This document shows positions 34,878 to 44,187 of a DNA stretch of 64,000 bases, piece by piece. The translations under genes and the position numbers were made by a program. How positions within the stretch are numbered: the stretch's first letter is position 1; each line of letters starts with the position of its first letter. Under the pieces are notes generated by a model. It was not told the DNA's origin and searched no databases. It worked only from the letters and a program-made list of their open reading frames with translations. Location of the stretch: the NCBI RefSeq assembly GCF_031583145.1, contig NZ_CP134050.1, positions 779,739 to 843,738 on the forward strand, written 5' to 3'. The DNA comes from Brevibacillus brevis (GTDB taxonomy: Bacteria > Bacillota > Bacilli > Brevibacillales > Brevibacillaceae).

Positions 34878-36629
34878 ATGCGAGTACGGCCACTAGACTC
34901 AGAAAAACATCTTCACCTGCTGCGAGTGAGCAGAAGGCAGGCGCCGGCCAGTATGTGGATCAAGGGCGCCCAAGTCCTGAACGTGTATACAAAAGAATGG
35001 CATCAGGTACATGTGGTCACGGCGGGCGAGCGCATCGCTTACGTGGGGGAAAAAGAGCCGTTGACAGACGAAAAAACCGAGATCGTGGATGCCAGCGGGG
35101 CCTTTCTCGTTCCCGGATATTTTGAGCCGCATGCACACCCCTTTCAATGGTACAATCCGTTTTCGTTGGCTGACTTTGCCCTTCAGCGAGGGACGACGAC
35201 ACTGGTGTCGGATACGCTCATGCTGATGAATCTGCCGTTTGCCGAGATCGAGGCCATGATGGAATCGCTGATGGAACATCCCGTCAAGCAGTACTTCTGG
35301 GCGAGATTCGATCCGCAAACGGGAGCCGATCATCCGAAATTTACGAGAGAAGGCATCAAGCGGATGCTGGAGCATCCGCTTGTGATACAAGGCGGCGAGC
35401 TGACCCGCTGGCTGGGAGTGCTGAACGAAGAGGAAACCATCCTGTTCGGGCTCAGGCACACGGGCGATCTGGGCAAACGGATGGAAGGGCATTTGCCCGG
35501 AGCGTCATGGGAGACGTTGAATGCAGCGGCTGCCGCAGGGATTACTGCCTGCCACGAAGGAATCACAGCCCAGGATCTGCTGGCGCGGCTTCAGCTCGGC
35601 ATGTACGCGACCTTGCGCCATTCCTCGATTCGGCCTGACCTGCCTGATCTGGTCAAAGGCTGGCTGGAGCTGGGCTTGCCCTGGTCGCCGCGAATGATGC
35701 TCACATCTGACGGCAGCACGCCGCCGATGCACCGAAACGGGTTGATGGACGGCACGATCCGAGTGGCGATCGAAGCCGGCATGCCTCCGGAAGAAGCCTA
35801 CGTCATGGCATCGCTGAACCCCGCCGTCTACTACGGCCTCGACAGTGAGATCGGCGGGATCGCACCGGGGAGAATCGCGGATATGCTGCTGCTGTCCGCC
35901 AAAGACGAGCCGACGCCTGTGGCTGTGTTTGCCAACGGGAAGCGGGCCGTACAGGACGGCAAGCTGCTGGTCCCAACAGTGCAGCCTGAATGGGAGAGGT
36001 ATTCGTTTCCAAAGCTCGACGTCCTGGAGGAAAAGGCGAATCCGGACTGGTTCCGGTTGCGGCAAACAGCTAAAACTCCAGTCCTGCACATGGCAAACGC
36101 GGTGATTACCCGTCTGGAGATGGAAGAGCTGCCGGTCGATCGGGAAGGCTTCGTCACGCTCGACCACGACCCGCAGCTGGCTCTGATCGCCTGCATAGAT
36201 CCTACTCGGCGCATGCGTACGGCGGCAGTGCTGAAGGGCTACGGAAGCGATCTGGAGGCACTTGCCAGCACCTACACAGCCTCAGGCAATTGGATTGTGC
36301 TGGGCAGGGATCCCGAAGCAATGGCCCGGGCTCTGCAGCGGGTACGGGATATTGGCGGTGGCGTCGTGCTGATCGATGAAGGCATCGTTGCAAGCGAATG
36401 CCCTTTGCCCCTGGCTGGAAAGCTGTCCCCGGCCCCCATGGACGAAGTCATCCGCATGGCCGAAACGCTGGTCGAACGCTTGCGGGCAAAGGGACACCTC
36501 CACCTCGACCCGATCTATTCCATTCTGTTTTTTACCGCCACGCACTTGCCGTACGCGAGGCTGACGGCAGACGGAATTATCGACGTAAAAAGCGGCCGCA
36601 TTGTGGTCCCATCACTTCCGCTCGATTGA
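34878..36629 (+). CDS. Adenine deaminase family amidohydrolase (YerA-like)
   Basis: This 583-residue metallo-dependent hydrolase of the adenine deaminase family would turn adenine into hypoxanthine for purine salvage. Metal-ligand motifs EPHAHPF (H-x-H), ACHEGI and TSDGS are present, and the C-terminal Ade domain ends LFFTATHLPYARLTADGIIDV. B. subtilis carries a homologue, yerA, in the same place after purD; that protein is not the main adenine deaminase (adeC), so the true substrate is uncertain. The start is ATG 34878, behind GGGGAGGAGAG. The stop codon lies within the terminator stem. Confidence 0.85.
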   Translation: MRVRPLDSEKHLHLLRVSRRQAPASMWIKGAQVLNVYTKEWHQVHVVTAGERIAYVGEKEPLTDEKTEIVDASGAFLVPGYFEPHAHPFQWYNPFSLADFALQRGTTTLVSDTLMLMNLPFAEIEAMMESLMEHPVKQYFWARFDPQTGADHPKFTREGIKRMLEHPLVIQGGELTRWLGVLNEEETILFGLRHTGDLGKRMEGHLPGASWETLNAAAAAGITACHEGITAQDLLARLQLGMYATLRHSSIRPDLPDLVKGWLELGLPWSPRMMLTSDGSTPPMHRNGLMDGTIRVAIEAGMPPEEAYVMASLNPAVYYGLDSEIGGIAPGRIADMLLLSAKDEPTPVAVFANGKRAVQDGKLLVPTVQPEWERYSFPKLDVLEEKANPDWFRLRQTAKTPVLHMANAVITRLEMEELPVDREGFVTLDHDPQLALIACIDPTRRMRTAAVLKGYGSDLEALASTYTASGNWIVLGRDPEAMARALQRVRDIGGGVVLIDEGIVASECPLPLAGKLSPAPMDEVIRMAETLVERLRAKGHLHLDPIYSILFFTATHLPYARLTADGIIDVKSGRIVVPSLPLD

Positions 36630-36643
36630 GCGGAAGTTTTTTT
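36614..36643 (+). terminator. Terminator overlapping the adenine deaminase stop codon
   Basis: ACTTCCGCTC (36614-36623) pairs with GAGCGGAAGT (36628-36637), followed by a T-run. The TGA stop at 36627-36629 is inside the hairpin, so a terminating ribosome would cover it. Confidence 0.9.
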
Positions 36644-36762
36644 GCGTCTGAAGCGGAAAAAAATTTTTATGGATAACGTTAATGCTTTCCAACGGTGAAG
36701 GAATGATATATTGATTTAATTTCAATTTGATTCCAAAAATGACGAGTATGTAATGATTCTTC

Positions 36763-36817
36763 ATGTATCTGAAAATTATATTTTTTCTCTTGTAAATTTT
36801 TCGATTTATTTTACAAT
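36763..36817 (+). promoter_or_regulatory. liv operon promoter with candidate CodY box
   Basis: The -35 TTGTAA (36790-36795), 16 bases, -10 TACAAT (36812-36817). ATGTATCTGAAAATT (36763-36777) matches the CodY consensus AATTTTCWGAAAATT in 12 of 15 positions and lies just upstream of the -35. The rest of the 320-base AT-rich gap before livJ holds no gene that I can support. Confidence 0.5.
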
Positions 36818-36949
36818 AAAGAAGAACCGGGCCATATCTGTCTTTGTACCTAATAGAATCAGTGCTTACCAAGTCGCAACCTGGGAAAAAAGACAGGTGG
36901 TTTTGGAAAACAAAAAATAAAGAAATGTAAAAGGGGGATTCAATTCCGC

Positions 36950-38206
36950 ATGAAAAAACGCTCTCACATCAGCATTCTCTCTGCGGTATTGGTGGCAAGC
37001 GTTGCATTGACAGGTTGCGCAGGTGGTAACAGCTCATCAGGATCAGGAGGAAACAGCGCCAGCGGCGGGAGCCAGCAGCCGGCACAGACTCAGTCTGGGA
37101 GCAATTCCGGCAGCGCTTCGCCAGCTGACGGGGGAGTCATCAAAATTGCGACGCAGACCCCGCTCTCCGGTAACCAGTCCTCCCTGGGAGACGCCATCAA
37201 GACAGGCGCTGAGTATGCACTGAACCAGCGCAAGGAAGAATTCAAGAAGCTCGGCTTCGATCTGCAGCTCTTCCCTCAGGATGACCAGGCTGACCCGAAA
37301 ATCGGCGTCTCGAACGCGGAAATGCTCATTTCCAACCCGGATGTATACGGGGTGGTCGGCCACTTGAACTCGGGCGTCGCCATTCCTTCGTCCGTGAAGT
37401 ACGAAGAGGGCAAGCTGGTCATGGTCTCGCCGGCGAACACCGCAGTCAAGCTGACCGAGGAGGGCAAGAAGACGGTGCACCGCATCTGCGCCCGCGACGA
37501 TGCCCAAGGGCCGAAAGCGGCGATGTACGCGAAGAACACGCTGGGCGTGAAAACAGCCTTCATCATCCACGACAAGACCGCGTACGGCCAAGGGCTGGGC
37601 GACCAGGTGAAAATGCAGTTCGAAAAGGACGGCGTGCAAATCCTGGGCTATGAAGGCATCACGCAAGGCGAAAAGGATTACAGTGCCGTTCTCAATCAGG
37701 TGACCGCGAAAAACCCCGACATCATTTTCTTCGGCGGCCTCTATCCGGAAGGCGGAATTCTGATCAAGCAAGCGAGGGAAAAAGGGTACAAAGGCTATTT
37801 TATGGGTGGCGACGGCTTGGACTCTTCTGATATGATTAAAATTGCCGGCGATGCTGTCGAAGGTGTGGTTTTCACGTCGGTTGCTGGCGACGTGACCCAG
37901 ACCGAAGAGGGCAAGAAGTGGGCGGAAGAGTACAAGAAAACCACGAACAAACCTCTCGAGACCTATTCCGTTTACGGCTATGACTCGATGAACGTCATCC
38001 TGAACGGAGTACTGGAAGCCATCAAGGCAAATGGCGGCAAAAAACCTACCCGTGAGCAAGTCCTCGACGCTGTACACAAAACAAAAGATTTCCAAGGGCA
38101 ATTTACTAAAGTCAGCTTTGACGACAAAGGAGACAACATCAACGCCGACGTATTTATTTATAAGTATGATAAGAGCAAGTCGAATTTTGTAGGCAAGGCG
38201 CAGTAA
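36950..38206 (+). CDS. livJ: Branched-chain amino acid ABC transporter, binding lipoprotein
   Basis: This is a lipid-anchored periplasmic-binding-type protein (Peripla_BP_6) that captures Leu, Ile or Val outside the membrane. The lipobox is ALTGC (Cys23), followed by a Ser/Gly/Gln linker (~25-62) and the binding core starting GGVIKIATQTPLSGNQSSLGDAIKTGAEYA. The typical AIIHDKTAYGQGL-type motif appears as FIIHDKTAYGQGLGDQ. The length of 418 is usual. The start is ATG 36950 behind AAAGGGGGATTC. A stem-loop separates it from livH and may allow more binding protein than permease. Confidence 0.93.
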   Translation: MKKRSHISILSAVLVASVALTGCAGGNSSSGSGGNSASGGSQQPAQTQSGSNSGSASPADGGVIKIATQTPLSGNQSSLGDAIKTGAEYALNQRKEEFKKLGFDLQLFPQDDQADPKIGVSNAEMLISNPDVYGVVGHLNSGVAIPSSVKYEEGKLVMVSPANTAVKLTEEGKKTVHRICARDDAQGPKAAMYAKNTLGVKTAFIIHDKTAYGQGLGDQVKMQFEKDGVQILGYEGITQGEKDYSAVLNQVTAKNPDIIFFGGLYPEGGILIKQAREKGYKGYFMGGDGLDSSDMIKIAGDAVEGVVFTSVAGDVTQTEEGKKWAEEYKKTTNKPLETYSVYGYDSMNVILNGVLEAIKANGGKKPTREQVLDAVHKTKDFQGQFTKVSFDDKGDNINADVFIYKYDKSKSNFVGKAQ

Positions 38207-38248
38207 AAACACCTGACATCGCAGTTCTTTTTCAGCCTCATCCAAAAT

Positions 38249-38283
38249 AAGGGGCGACACTTTGTGGACGCCCCTTCCTTTAT
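38249..38283 (+). terminator. Attenuating stem-loop between livJ and livH
   Basis: AAGGGGCG (38249-38256) pairs with CGCCCCTT (38269-38276), followed by CCTTT. The T-tract is weak, so partial read-through to the permease genes is likely. Confidence 0.6.
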
Positions 38284-38357
38284 GGGCATTCGTCCGTTAC
38301 TATAATGAATGCAGAAAATTTCTGACAAGCTTACGAAGAAATGGGGGATGGGATCGC

Positions 38358-39311
38358 ATGTTGCTCAACATTTTGCCTCAGGTGTTGGTTGACGGTTTGA
38401 CACTTGGCTTCATGTACGCTGTTGTCGCACTTGGTTACACCATGGTTTACGGGATTTTGGAATTTATCAACTTTGCTCATGGGGAAATTTTCATGGTAGG
38501 TGCTTTTGTCGGTACGGAGGTTTTGCTCATTACCGATGCACTGGGAGCACTTGAAGGCATGAATCCGTTTGTAGCCTTGTTCATGACGCTGATCATTGCC
38601 ATGGTGTTGACGGGGGCTCTGGGGGTCTTGATTGAGAGGGTGGCTTATCGGCCGCTGCGCGGAGCGCCGAGGCTGGTTCCGCTGATTTCCGCAATTGGTG
38701 TCTCGTTTTTGCTGCAAGACGTGGTTCGTTTTACGGAAGCGCTGGCTCGCAACGAATTTTATCTGAACACTCCTACTCTTTTCACTAGTTCCATTTCTCT
38801 GGGTGGCATTGCGACCATCCCTGCAAAAGGCTTGATTGTCATTGTTCTCGCGATTGTGATGATGTTGGCTTTGACTCTGTTTGTGAACAAAACAAAGTGG
38901 GGAATCGCCATGCGTGCCGTTGCGCAAGACAGAAGCACGGCTTCGCTGATGACTATAAATGTGGACAAAGTAATCATGCTGACCTTTTTGATCGGCTCCA
39001 GTCTCGGCGGAGCGACAGGTGTGCTGTTCGCGCAAAACTACGGGACGATCGATCCGTATATCGGCTTTATTCTCGGGTTAAAAGCCTTTACTGCCGCTGT
39101 TTTGGGAGGAATCGGCAACCTGCGCGGAGCGATGGTGGGGGGCGTTCTCCTCGGCCTTTTGGAATCGCTCTCCGGTGCCTACATGGGGCCGCTTACGGGC
39201 GGGGCGTTCGGTGCCGAATACAAAGACGTATTTGCTTTCAGCATCCTAATTCTCGTGCTTCTTTTCAAGCCGGAAGGTCTGTTTGGCGAAGCCGTGAAAG
39301 AGAAAGTGTAG
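38358..39311 (+). CDS. livH: Branched-chain amino acid ABC transporter permease LivH
   Basis: This 317-residue permease has about eight membrane helices. It starts LLNILPQVLVDGLTLGFMYAVVALGYTMVYGILEFINFAHGE, the LivH hallmark, and contains the cytoplasmic loop MRAVAQDRSTASLMTINVDKVI that contacts the ATPases (EAA-like). The start is ATG 38358 behind GGGGGATGGGATC; the frame is open further upstream across the stem-loop, but without a site. livM follows with a 9-base gap. Confidence 0.93.
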   Translation: MLLNILPQVLVDGLTLGFMYAVVALGYTMVYGILEFINFAHGEIFMVGAFVGTEVLLITDALGALEGMNPFVALFMTLIIAMVLTGALGVLIERVAYRPLRGAPRLVPLISAIGVSFLLQDVVRFTEALARNEFYLNTPTLFTSSISLGGIATIPAKGLIVIVLAIVMMLALTLFVNKTKWGIAMRAVAQDRSTASLMTINVDKVIMLTFLIGSSLGGATGVLFAQNYGTIDPYIGFILGLKAFTAAVLGGIGNLRGAMVGGVLLGLLESLSGAYMGPLTGGAFGAEYKDVFAFSILILVLLFKPEGLFGEAVKEKV

Positions 39312-39320
39312 GTGATTGAT

Positions 39321-40604
39321 GTGGCAAACATGAAATGGAAATCGTTCAAAGGCATTCCTCTCCTCGTCACGCTGTTGTGGATTGTGGCGTTTGCGGCAGC
39401 CCTGCACTTCATGGAAAAATCGGTAATCGCGTTTCTGGGAATTCTCTCGTCCATCGTTCTGGTTTACTACACGAATACGTCCAAGATGATCAAAATGGTC
39501 GTCGGCGCGGCTGTTCTTTTGCTGATCATCCCGCTGGTCGCCGGCGACAACCGCTACTACATGGAGGTAGCGTCGCAGGTAGGCATTTACGTGGCGATGG
39601 CGCTCGGTCTGAACATCGTAGTCGGCTTTGCCGGTTTACTCGACCTTGGCTACGTGGCGTTCTTTGCGGCAGGCGCGTATGCGTACGCCATTTTCTCCAC
39701 GTCCCAGGCCAATGAGTTCATCGCAGGCAATCTGTTCCCGCTGTCGGGCGGATGGTTCTGGCCGTTTCTGATTGTGGGGCTGATCGTCGCCGCTATTTTC
39801 GGGATCTTGCTGGGGTTGCCCGTTCTCCGGGTAAAAGGGGATTACCTGGCGATTGTGACCCTGGGCTTTGGAGAAATTATTCGGATTATTTTCAATAACC
39901 TGGACAAACCGATCAATATCACGAATGGTCCACAGGGGATTACACCGATACCGTCTCCGGAACTGTTTGGCGTGAAGATGGGGACGCCGTTCTATTTTTA
40001 CTTTATTGTCCTGTTCGTCATCGCCTTCATCGTGCTGGCCAACATCCGCTTCGAGCACTCCCGGCTGGGACGTGCGTGGATCGCTGTTCGCGAAGATGAG
40101 CTGGCCGCGCAGTCGATGGGGATTTCCCTTTTGAACGCCAAGCTCGCCGCTTTTGCTACGGGCGCGTCCTTTGCCGGCGTGGTCGGCGTGATCTTTGCAG
40201 CGAAACAAACGTTTATCGACCCTACTTCCTTTACACTGATGGAATCGATTGGGATTCTGGTCATGGTCATCCTGGGGGGGAGCGGCAGCATCCCGGGTGT
40301 CGTCCTTGGTGCGGCCTTTGTCACCATCCTGCAGGTCCAGCTCTTGAAGGAGTTTTCCAACTTCCTGCATTCCCTGCAGCAATCCGGCATCATCAACCTG
40401 CCGAACCAGTTGGATCCATCCAAGTTCCAGCGTCTCGTGTTCGGGATCATGCTGATCCTCGTGGCGTTGTATCGACCCAACGGGCTGATTCCGGCGAAGA
40501 GGAAGAAAAACGATGTGGAAGCGATCAAGGCGAGCAAGTTCGGCCAAGCAAAACTGGGGATTTTGAGCAAGATTTCCCAGGCTTCTTCGGGCAAGCAGTC
40601 GTAG
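39321..40604 (+). CDS. livM: Branched-chain amino acid ABC transporter permease LivM
   Basis: This is the second permease of the importer, 427 residues. LivM signature regions are GLNIVVGFAGLLDLGYVAFFAAGAYAYA and WIAVREDELAAQSMGI, with VMVILGGSGSIPGVVLGA near the end. The N-terminus has extra helices typical of LivM. The start is GTG 39321, five bases after AGGTGA that overlaps the livH stop; GTG 39312 is the alternative. The C-terminal ~30 residues are basic and cytoplasmic. Confidence 0.93.
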   Translation: MANMKWKSFKGIPLLVTLLWIVAFAAALHFMEKSVIAFLGILSSIVLVYYTNTSKMIKMVVGAAVLLLIIPLVAGDNRYYMEVASQVGIYVAMALGLNIVVGFAGLLDLGYVAFFAAGAYAYAIFSTSQANEFIAGNLFPLSGGWFWPFLIVGLIVAAIFGILLGLPVLRVKGDYLAIVTLGFGEIIRIIFNNLDKPINITNGPQGITPIPSPELFGVKMGTPFYFYFIVLFVIAFIVLANIRFEHSRLGRAWIAVREDELAAQSMGISLLNAKLAAFATGASFAGVVGVIFAAKQTFIDPTSFTLMESIGILVMVILGGSGSIPGVVLGAAFVTILQVQLLKEFSNFLHSLQQSGIINLPNQLDPSKFQRLVFGIMLILVALYRPNGLIPAKRKKNDVEAIKASKFGQAKLGILSKISQASSGKQS

Positions 40605-40622
40605 GGACAAGGAGGGAAGATC

Positions 40623-41399
40623 ATGGCACTCTTGGAAGCGAAGCATCTGACGAAACGCTTTGGAGGCCTTGTGGCCAATCAGGACGTTTCCATTTCCATC
40701 GATAAAGGCAGCATTACGGCAGTCATCGGCCCGAACGGAGCGGGCAAGACGACTTTCTTCAACATGATCACGGGCTTTTACGAGCCGGACGAGGGAGAAA
40801 TTCTGCTCGGGGGCAAGAGCATCAAAGGGCTGAGGCCCGACCAGATCGCCAGCCGCGGGATTACGCGGACGTTTCAGAACATCCGGCTGTTCAAGGAAAT
40901 GACGGCTTTGGAAAACGTAATGGTCGGCGTCCACAGCCGGTTGACTGCCGGGCTGCTCGGCATATTGTTCAACACGAAGCGAGTGCGGGAGGAAGAGGAA
41001 AAAGCCCGCGTCGAAGCCTACCAGCTGATGGAATACGTGGGGATCGCCCATGTGGCCAACGAAGCTGCAGGCAGCTTGCCGTACGGTTTGCAGCGGCGTC
41101 TGGAGATCGCACGGGCCATGGCGACCAATCCGCAAATCATCCTGCTGGATGAACCAGCCGCAGGGATGAACCCGCGCGAAACCGTGGAAATGACGGAGTT
41201 TATTCGCCGTCTGAAGCGGGAGCTGGATTTGACGATTATCCTCATCGAGCATGACATGAAGCTCGTCATGGGGCTGAGCGAATACATTCACGTGTTGGAT
41301 TACGGGAGGAAGATTGCGGAAGGGACCCCGGAGCAGATCCGCAACAACCCGAACGTGATCGAGGCGTATCTCGGAAAAAGCGCGTCGGAAGTGTCGTAG
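40623..41399 (+). CDS. livG: Branched-chain amino acid ABC transporter ATPase LivG
   Basis: This 258-residue ABC ATPase has Walker A GPNGAGKTTFF, a signature in the LivG form SLPYGLQRRLEIARAM, Walker B IILLDEPAAGMNPRE and an H-loop EHDMK. GFYEPDEGEILLGGKSIKGLRPDQIASRGITRTFQNIRLF is characteristic of LivG. It pairs with LivF to drive import. The start is ATG 40623 behind AAGGAGGGAAG. Confidence 0.95.
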   Translation: MALLEAKHLTKRFGGLVANQDVSISIDKGSITAVIGPNGAGKTTFFNMITGFYEPDEGEILLGGKSIKGLRPDQIASRGITRTFQNIRLFKEMTALENVMVGVHSRLTAGLLGILFNTKRVREEEEKARVEAYQLMEYVGIAHVANEAAGSLPYGLQRRLEIARAMATNPQIILLDEPAAGMNPRETVEMTEFIRRLKRELDLTIILIEHDMKLVMGLSEYIHVLDYGRKIAEGTPEQIRNNPNVIEAYLGKSASEVS

Positions 41400-41413
41400 A
41401 AGGAGGAAACGAT

Positions 41414-42121
41414 ATGGCACTGTTGGAATTGCATGGCATTCACACCTATTACGGCGGAATTCACGCGTTGAAAGGCTTGACCATTACCGTGGAGCAAGGC
41501 GAGGTAGTTACGCTGATCGGTTCGAATGGTGCGGGGAAATCGACCACGCTGAAAACGATTTGCGGACAGACGCGGGCGAGCGAAGGGAAGATTATCTTTA
41601 ACGGCAAGGACATCACGCAAATGCGCACGCATGACATCGCACACCTGGGAATTGCGCATGTGCCCGAAGGCCGCCGGATTTTCCCCAAGCTGACGGTGCG
41701 AGAAAATCTGGAGATGGGGGCCTTTTCCGTCACGGATAAAAAGATTATCGACGAAGGAGTCGAGCGGGCATTCGCCTACTTTCCCCGCTTGAAGGAACGC
41801 ATCAACCAAAAAGGCGGCACGATGTCCGGCGGCGAGCAGCAGATGCTGGCAATCGCCCGCGGCTTGATGATGAAGCCGAAAATCCTGATGCTGGATGAGC
41901 CGTCCATGGGTTTGGCGCCGATTCTGGTCGAACAGATTTTTGATATCGTCACTGAGCTGAACAAGGAAGGCATGACCATCCTGCTGGTCGAACAAAACGC
42001 CAACCAGGCGCTTTCGGTAGCGCATCGGGGCTACGTCATTCAGACAGGAGAAATCATTTTGAAAGACGACGCGCAGACCTTGCTGGCCAATCCGCAGGTT
42101 CGCGAGGCGTACCTGGCATAA
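41414..42121 (+). CDS. livF: Branched-chain amino acid ABC transporter ATPase LivF
   Basis: This is the second ATPase, 235 residues: Walker A GSNGAGKSTTLK, LivF-type FNGKDITQMRTHDIAHLGIAHVPEGRRIFP, signature MSGGEQQMLAIARGL, Walker B ILMLDEPSMGLAP and VEQNANQAL in the H-loop position (Gln-Asn instead of His, as usual in LivF). The start is ATG 41414 behind AGAAGGAGGAAACG. It is the last gene of the operon, followed by a long hairpin terminator. Confidence 0.95.
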   Translation: MALLELHGIHTYYGGIHALKGLTITVEQGEVVTLIGSNGAGKSTTLKTICGQTRASEGKIIFNGKDITQMRTHDIAHLGIAHVPEGRRIFPKLTVRENLEMGAFSVTDKKIIDEGVERAFAYFPRLKERINQKGGTMSGGEQQMLAIARGLMMKPKILMLDEPSMGLAPILVEQIFDIVTELNKEGMTILLVEQNANQALSVAHRGYVIQTGEIILKDDAQTLLANPQVREAYLA

Positions 42122-42140
42122 ACGGCATCGACGATGAATA

Positions 42141-42203
42141 TCCCCTTTGTATAGGCGTGAACCGCTGGACTGCGGCGCTGCGCCTACTCAAAGGGGATTA
42201 TTT
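42141..42203 (+). terminator. Long hairpin terminator after livF
   Basis: TCCCCTTTG (42141-42149) pairs with CAAAGGGGA (42189-42197), and TAGGCG (42152-42157) pairs with CGCCTA (42181-42186), with an apical CCGC/GCGG stem. TTATTTG follows. It also faces the end of the convergent micropeptide gene. Confidence 0.7.
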
Positions 42204-42246
42204 GTTGCGAAGGCAAAAAGGAGAGGAGATCTCCCCGATTCCGAAC

Positions 42247-42330
42247 TTAGCAATCACAGCTGCACCCAACGATTACCAGCAGAATAAAGAGTACGAGAAT
42301 CAAGGCAAAATTGTCATCAAAGAAACTCAT
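42247..42330 (-). CDS. YjcZ-family sporulation micropeptide
   Basis: This 27-residue frame reads MSFFDDNFALILVLFILLVI followed by VGCSCDC and TAA. The pattern FALI-V-LFILL-IVG-S-C is that of the YjcZ-type small sporulation or coat membrane proteins of Bacillaceae. A strong site (GGGAGGGAGGG) precedes ATG 42330 on the minus strand. Three cysteines at the C-terminus are a notable feature. The remaining bases between livF and katA hold only the terminator and the katA promoter. Confidence 0.8.
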   Translation of the reverse strand: MSFFDDNFALILVLFILLVIVGCSCDC

Positions 42331-42491
42331 TCGCTCTCCCTCCCTCCCGGTGAATACTTGTAAGGTATGATGAATTGGCCGGGTATGTATGGACAGATGA
42401 AGGGGATGACGAAAAATAGGCGATGGGTATGTATTTATTAGATGGAATATTCAATTAATTATAGTAAGTGTAAAATAGTATTGATTTTATT

Positions 42492-42520
42492 TTGAAAATG
42501 ATTATCATAGGACATATAGT
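42492..42520 (+). promoter_or_regulatory. katA promoter with Fur/PerR-type operator
   Basis: The -35 TTGAAA (42492-42497), 17 bases, -10 TATAGT (42515-42520). TGAAAATGATTATCA (42493-42507) matches the Fur 7-1-7 motif TGATAATNATTATCA in 13 of 14 defined positions and the PerR motif less well. It overlaps the -35 and spacer, so binding would block polymerase. Confidence 0.7.
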
Positions 42521-42562
42521 CTTCCGCAAGTTCATATATAAATCTACAGAGGTGATGCGATA

Positions 42563-44020
42563 ATGAGCACGAACAAGAACCATTTGACGACCAGTTGGGG
42601 GGCACCGGTAGGGGACAACCAGAACTCCATGACCGCCGGAGGGCGCGGGCCGACATTGATCCAGGACGTGCACCTGCTGGAAAAGCTGGCCCACTTCAAC
42701 AGGGAACGTGTACCGGAACGCGTCGTTCATGCCAAGGGAGCCGGAGCTCACGGTTATTTTGAAGTAACCAACGACCTGACTCGATTCACAAAGGCTAAAT
42801 TTTTGTCGGAAGTAGGCAAACGCACACCGCTGTTTATTCGTTTCTCGACGGTAGCAGGCGAGCTCGGCTCTGCGGATACCGTACGTGACCCTCGTGGTTT
42901 CGCAGTCAAGTTTTACACGGAAGAGGGCAACTACGATCTGGTCGGGAACAATACCCCTGTCTTTTTCATTCGCGATGCCATCAAATTCCCGGACTTCATT
43001 CATACGCAAAAACGCGATCCTCAGACGCACCTGAAGAATCCGACGGCAGTATGGGACTTCTGGTCGCTCTCGCCCGAGTCGCTGCATCAGGTGACGATCC
43101 TGATGTCTGATCGCGGCATTCCGGCCACGTATCGGCACATGCACGGCTTTGGCAGCCACACGTTCAAATGGGTGAATGAGCAAGGGGAGGGCGTCTGGGT
43201 CAAATACCATTTCAAGACGGAACAAGGAATCAAAAACCTCGACGCGCAGCTGGCAGCTCAGATCGCAGGTGAAAACCCCGATTACCATACAGAAGATTTG
43301 TTCAACGCGATTGCCAAAGGAGACTATCCGTCCTGGAAGCTGTGCGTGCAAATCATGCCGCTGGAAGACGCCAATACGTACCGGTTCGATCCGTTCGACG
43401 TGACGAAGGTGTGGTCGCAAAAAGATTACCCGCTGATCGAAGTGGGGCGCATGGTCCTGAACAAAAACCCGGAAAATTACTTTGCAGAGGTGGAACAGGC
43501 GACGTTCTCCCCTGGATCGTTCGTACCGGGCATCGAAGCATCCCCGGACAAAATGCTGCAAGGCAGGCTGTTCGCATACTCGGACGCGCACCGTTATCGG
43601 GTGGGCAGTAATCACAATCTTCTGCCGATTAATCGTCCGAAGTCGGAAGTGAACAACTATCAACGCGACGGGGCGATGAGATTCGACAACAACGGCGGCG
43701 GCTCCGTCTATTACGAGCCCAACAGCTTTGGGGGGCCGAAAGAAACGCCGCAGAACAAAACGACCCCGTATGAAGTCGTGGGATACGCAGACAGTGTCGC
43801 TTACGATCACGACGACCATTACACCCAGGCAGGCGACCTGTATCGCCTGATGGACGAGGGCGAACGTTCCCGTCTGGTGCAAAACATTGCGGCGTCGATG
43901 AAGGGCGTACAGAAGGAAGAGATCAAGCTCCGCCAGATCCAGCACTTCTACAAGGCGGATCCGGAGTATGGACAGCGCGTGGCGGAAGCACTAGGCCTGG
44001 CTGTGCAGCAAGAAAAGTAA
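42563..44020 (+). CDS. katA: Monofunctional haem catalase
   Basis: This catalase splits hydrogen peroxide into water and oxygen. The 485 residues are the small-subunit clade 3 type, as B. subtilis KatA. Active-site residues are His56 ([15 protein letters not shown]), Asn129 (GNNTPVFF) and the haem-ligand Tyr339 ([14 protein letters not shown]). No signal peptide is present, so it is cytosolic. The start is ATG 42563 behind AGAGGTGATGCG. It has its own promoter with a metal-dependent repressor box and a terminator. Confidence 0.97.
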   Translation: MSTNKNHLTTSWGAPVGDNQNSMTAGGRGPTLIQDVHLLEKLAHFNRERVPERVVHAKGAGAHGYFEVTNDLTRFTKAKFLSEVGKRTPLFIRFSTVAGELGSADTVRDPRGFAVKFYTEEGNYDLVGNNTPVFFIRDAIKFPDFIHTQKRDPQTHLKNPTAVWDFWSLSPESLHQVTILMSDRGIPATYRHMHGFGSHTFKWVNEQGEGVWVKYHFKTEQGIKNLDAQLAAQIAGENPDYHTEDLFNAIAKGDYPSWKLCVQIMPLEDANTYRFDPFDVTKVWSQKDYPLIEVGRMVLNKNPENYFAEVEQATFSPGSFVPGIEASPDKMLQGRLFAYSDAHRYRVGSNHNLLPINRPKSEVNNYQRDGAMRFDNNGGGSVYYEPNSFGGPKETPQNKTTPYEVVGYADSVAYDHDDHYTQAGDLYRLMDEGERSRLVQNIAASMKGVQKEEIKLRQIQHFYKADPEYGQRVAEALGLAVQQEK

Positions 44021-44035
44021 GAGAAATGCAAGCAT

Positions 44036-44107
44036 ATCCCCCTATAAGCGGCTCTGTGAAATCTCCTGTCCAAAAAGGAGCGACATGCTGCTTGGAGGGG
44101 GATTTTT
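44036..44107 (+). terminator. Probable terminator after katA
   Basis: ATCCCCC (44036-44042) pairs with GGGGGAT (44097-44103), enclosing a second CTCCT/AGGAG stem, followed by TTTTG. The fold is branched, so confidence is moderate. Confidence 0.5.
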
Positions 44108-44187
44108 GTTTGATTCCGCATACAAGGAGTAGCCCTTCTCTTATCGAATACAGTCTCCAAGGTAGAATCGATGAGCGGAGGATGGCT

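Noticed and set aside
42157..42363. A 68-codon plus-strand frame after livF
   Set aside because: It begins inside the livF terminator hairpin and has no binding site. The minus strand of the same stretch carries the convincing YjcZ-type micropeptide.
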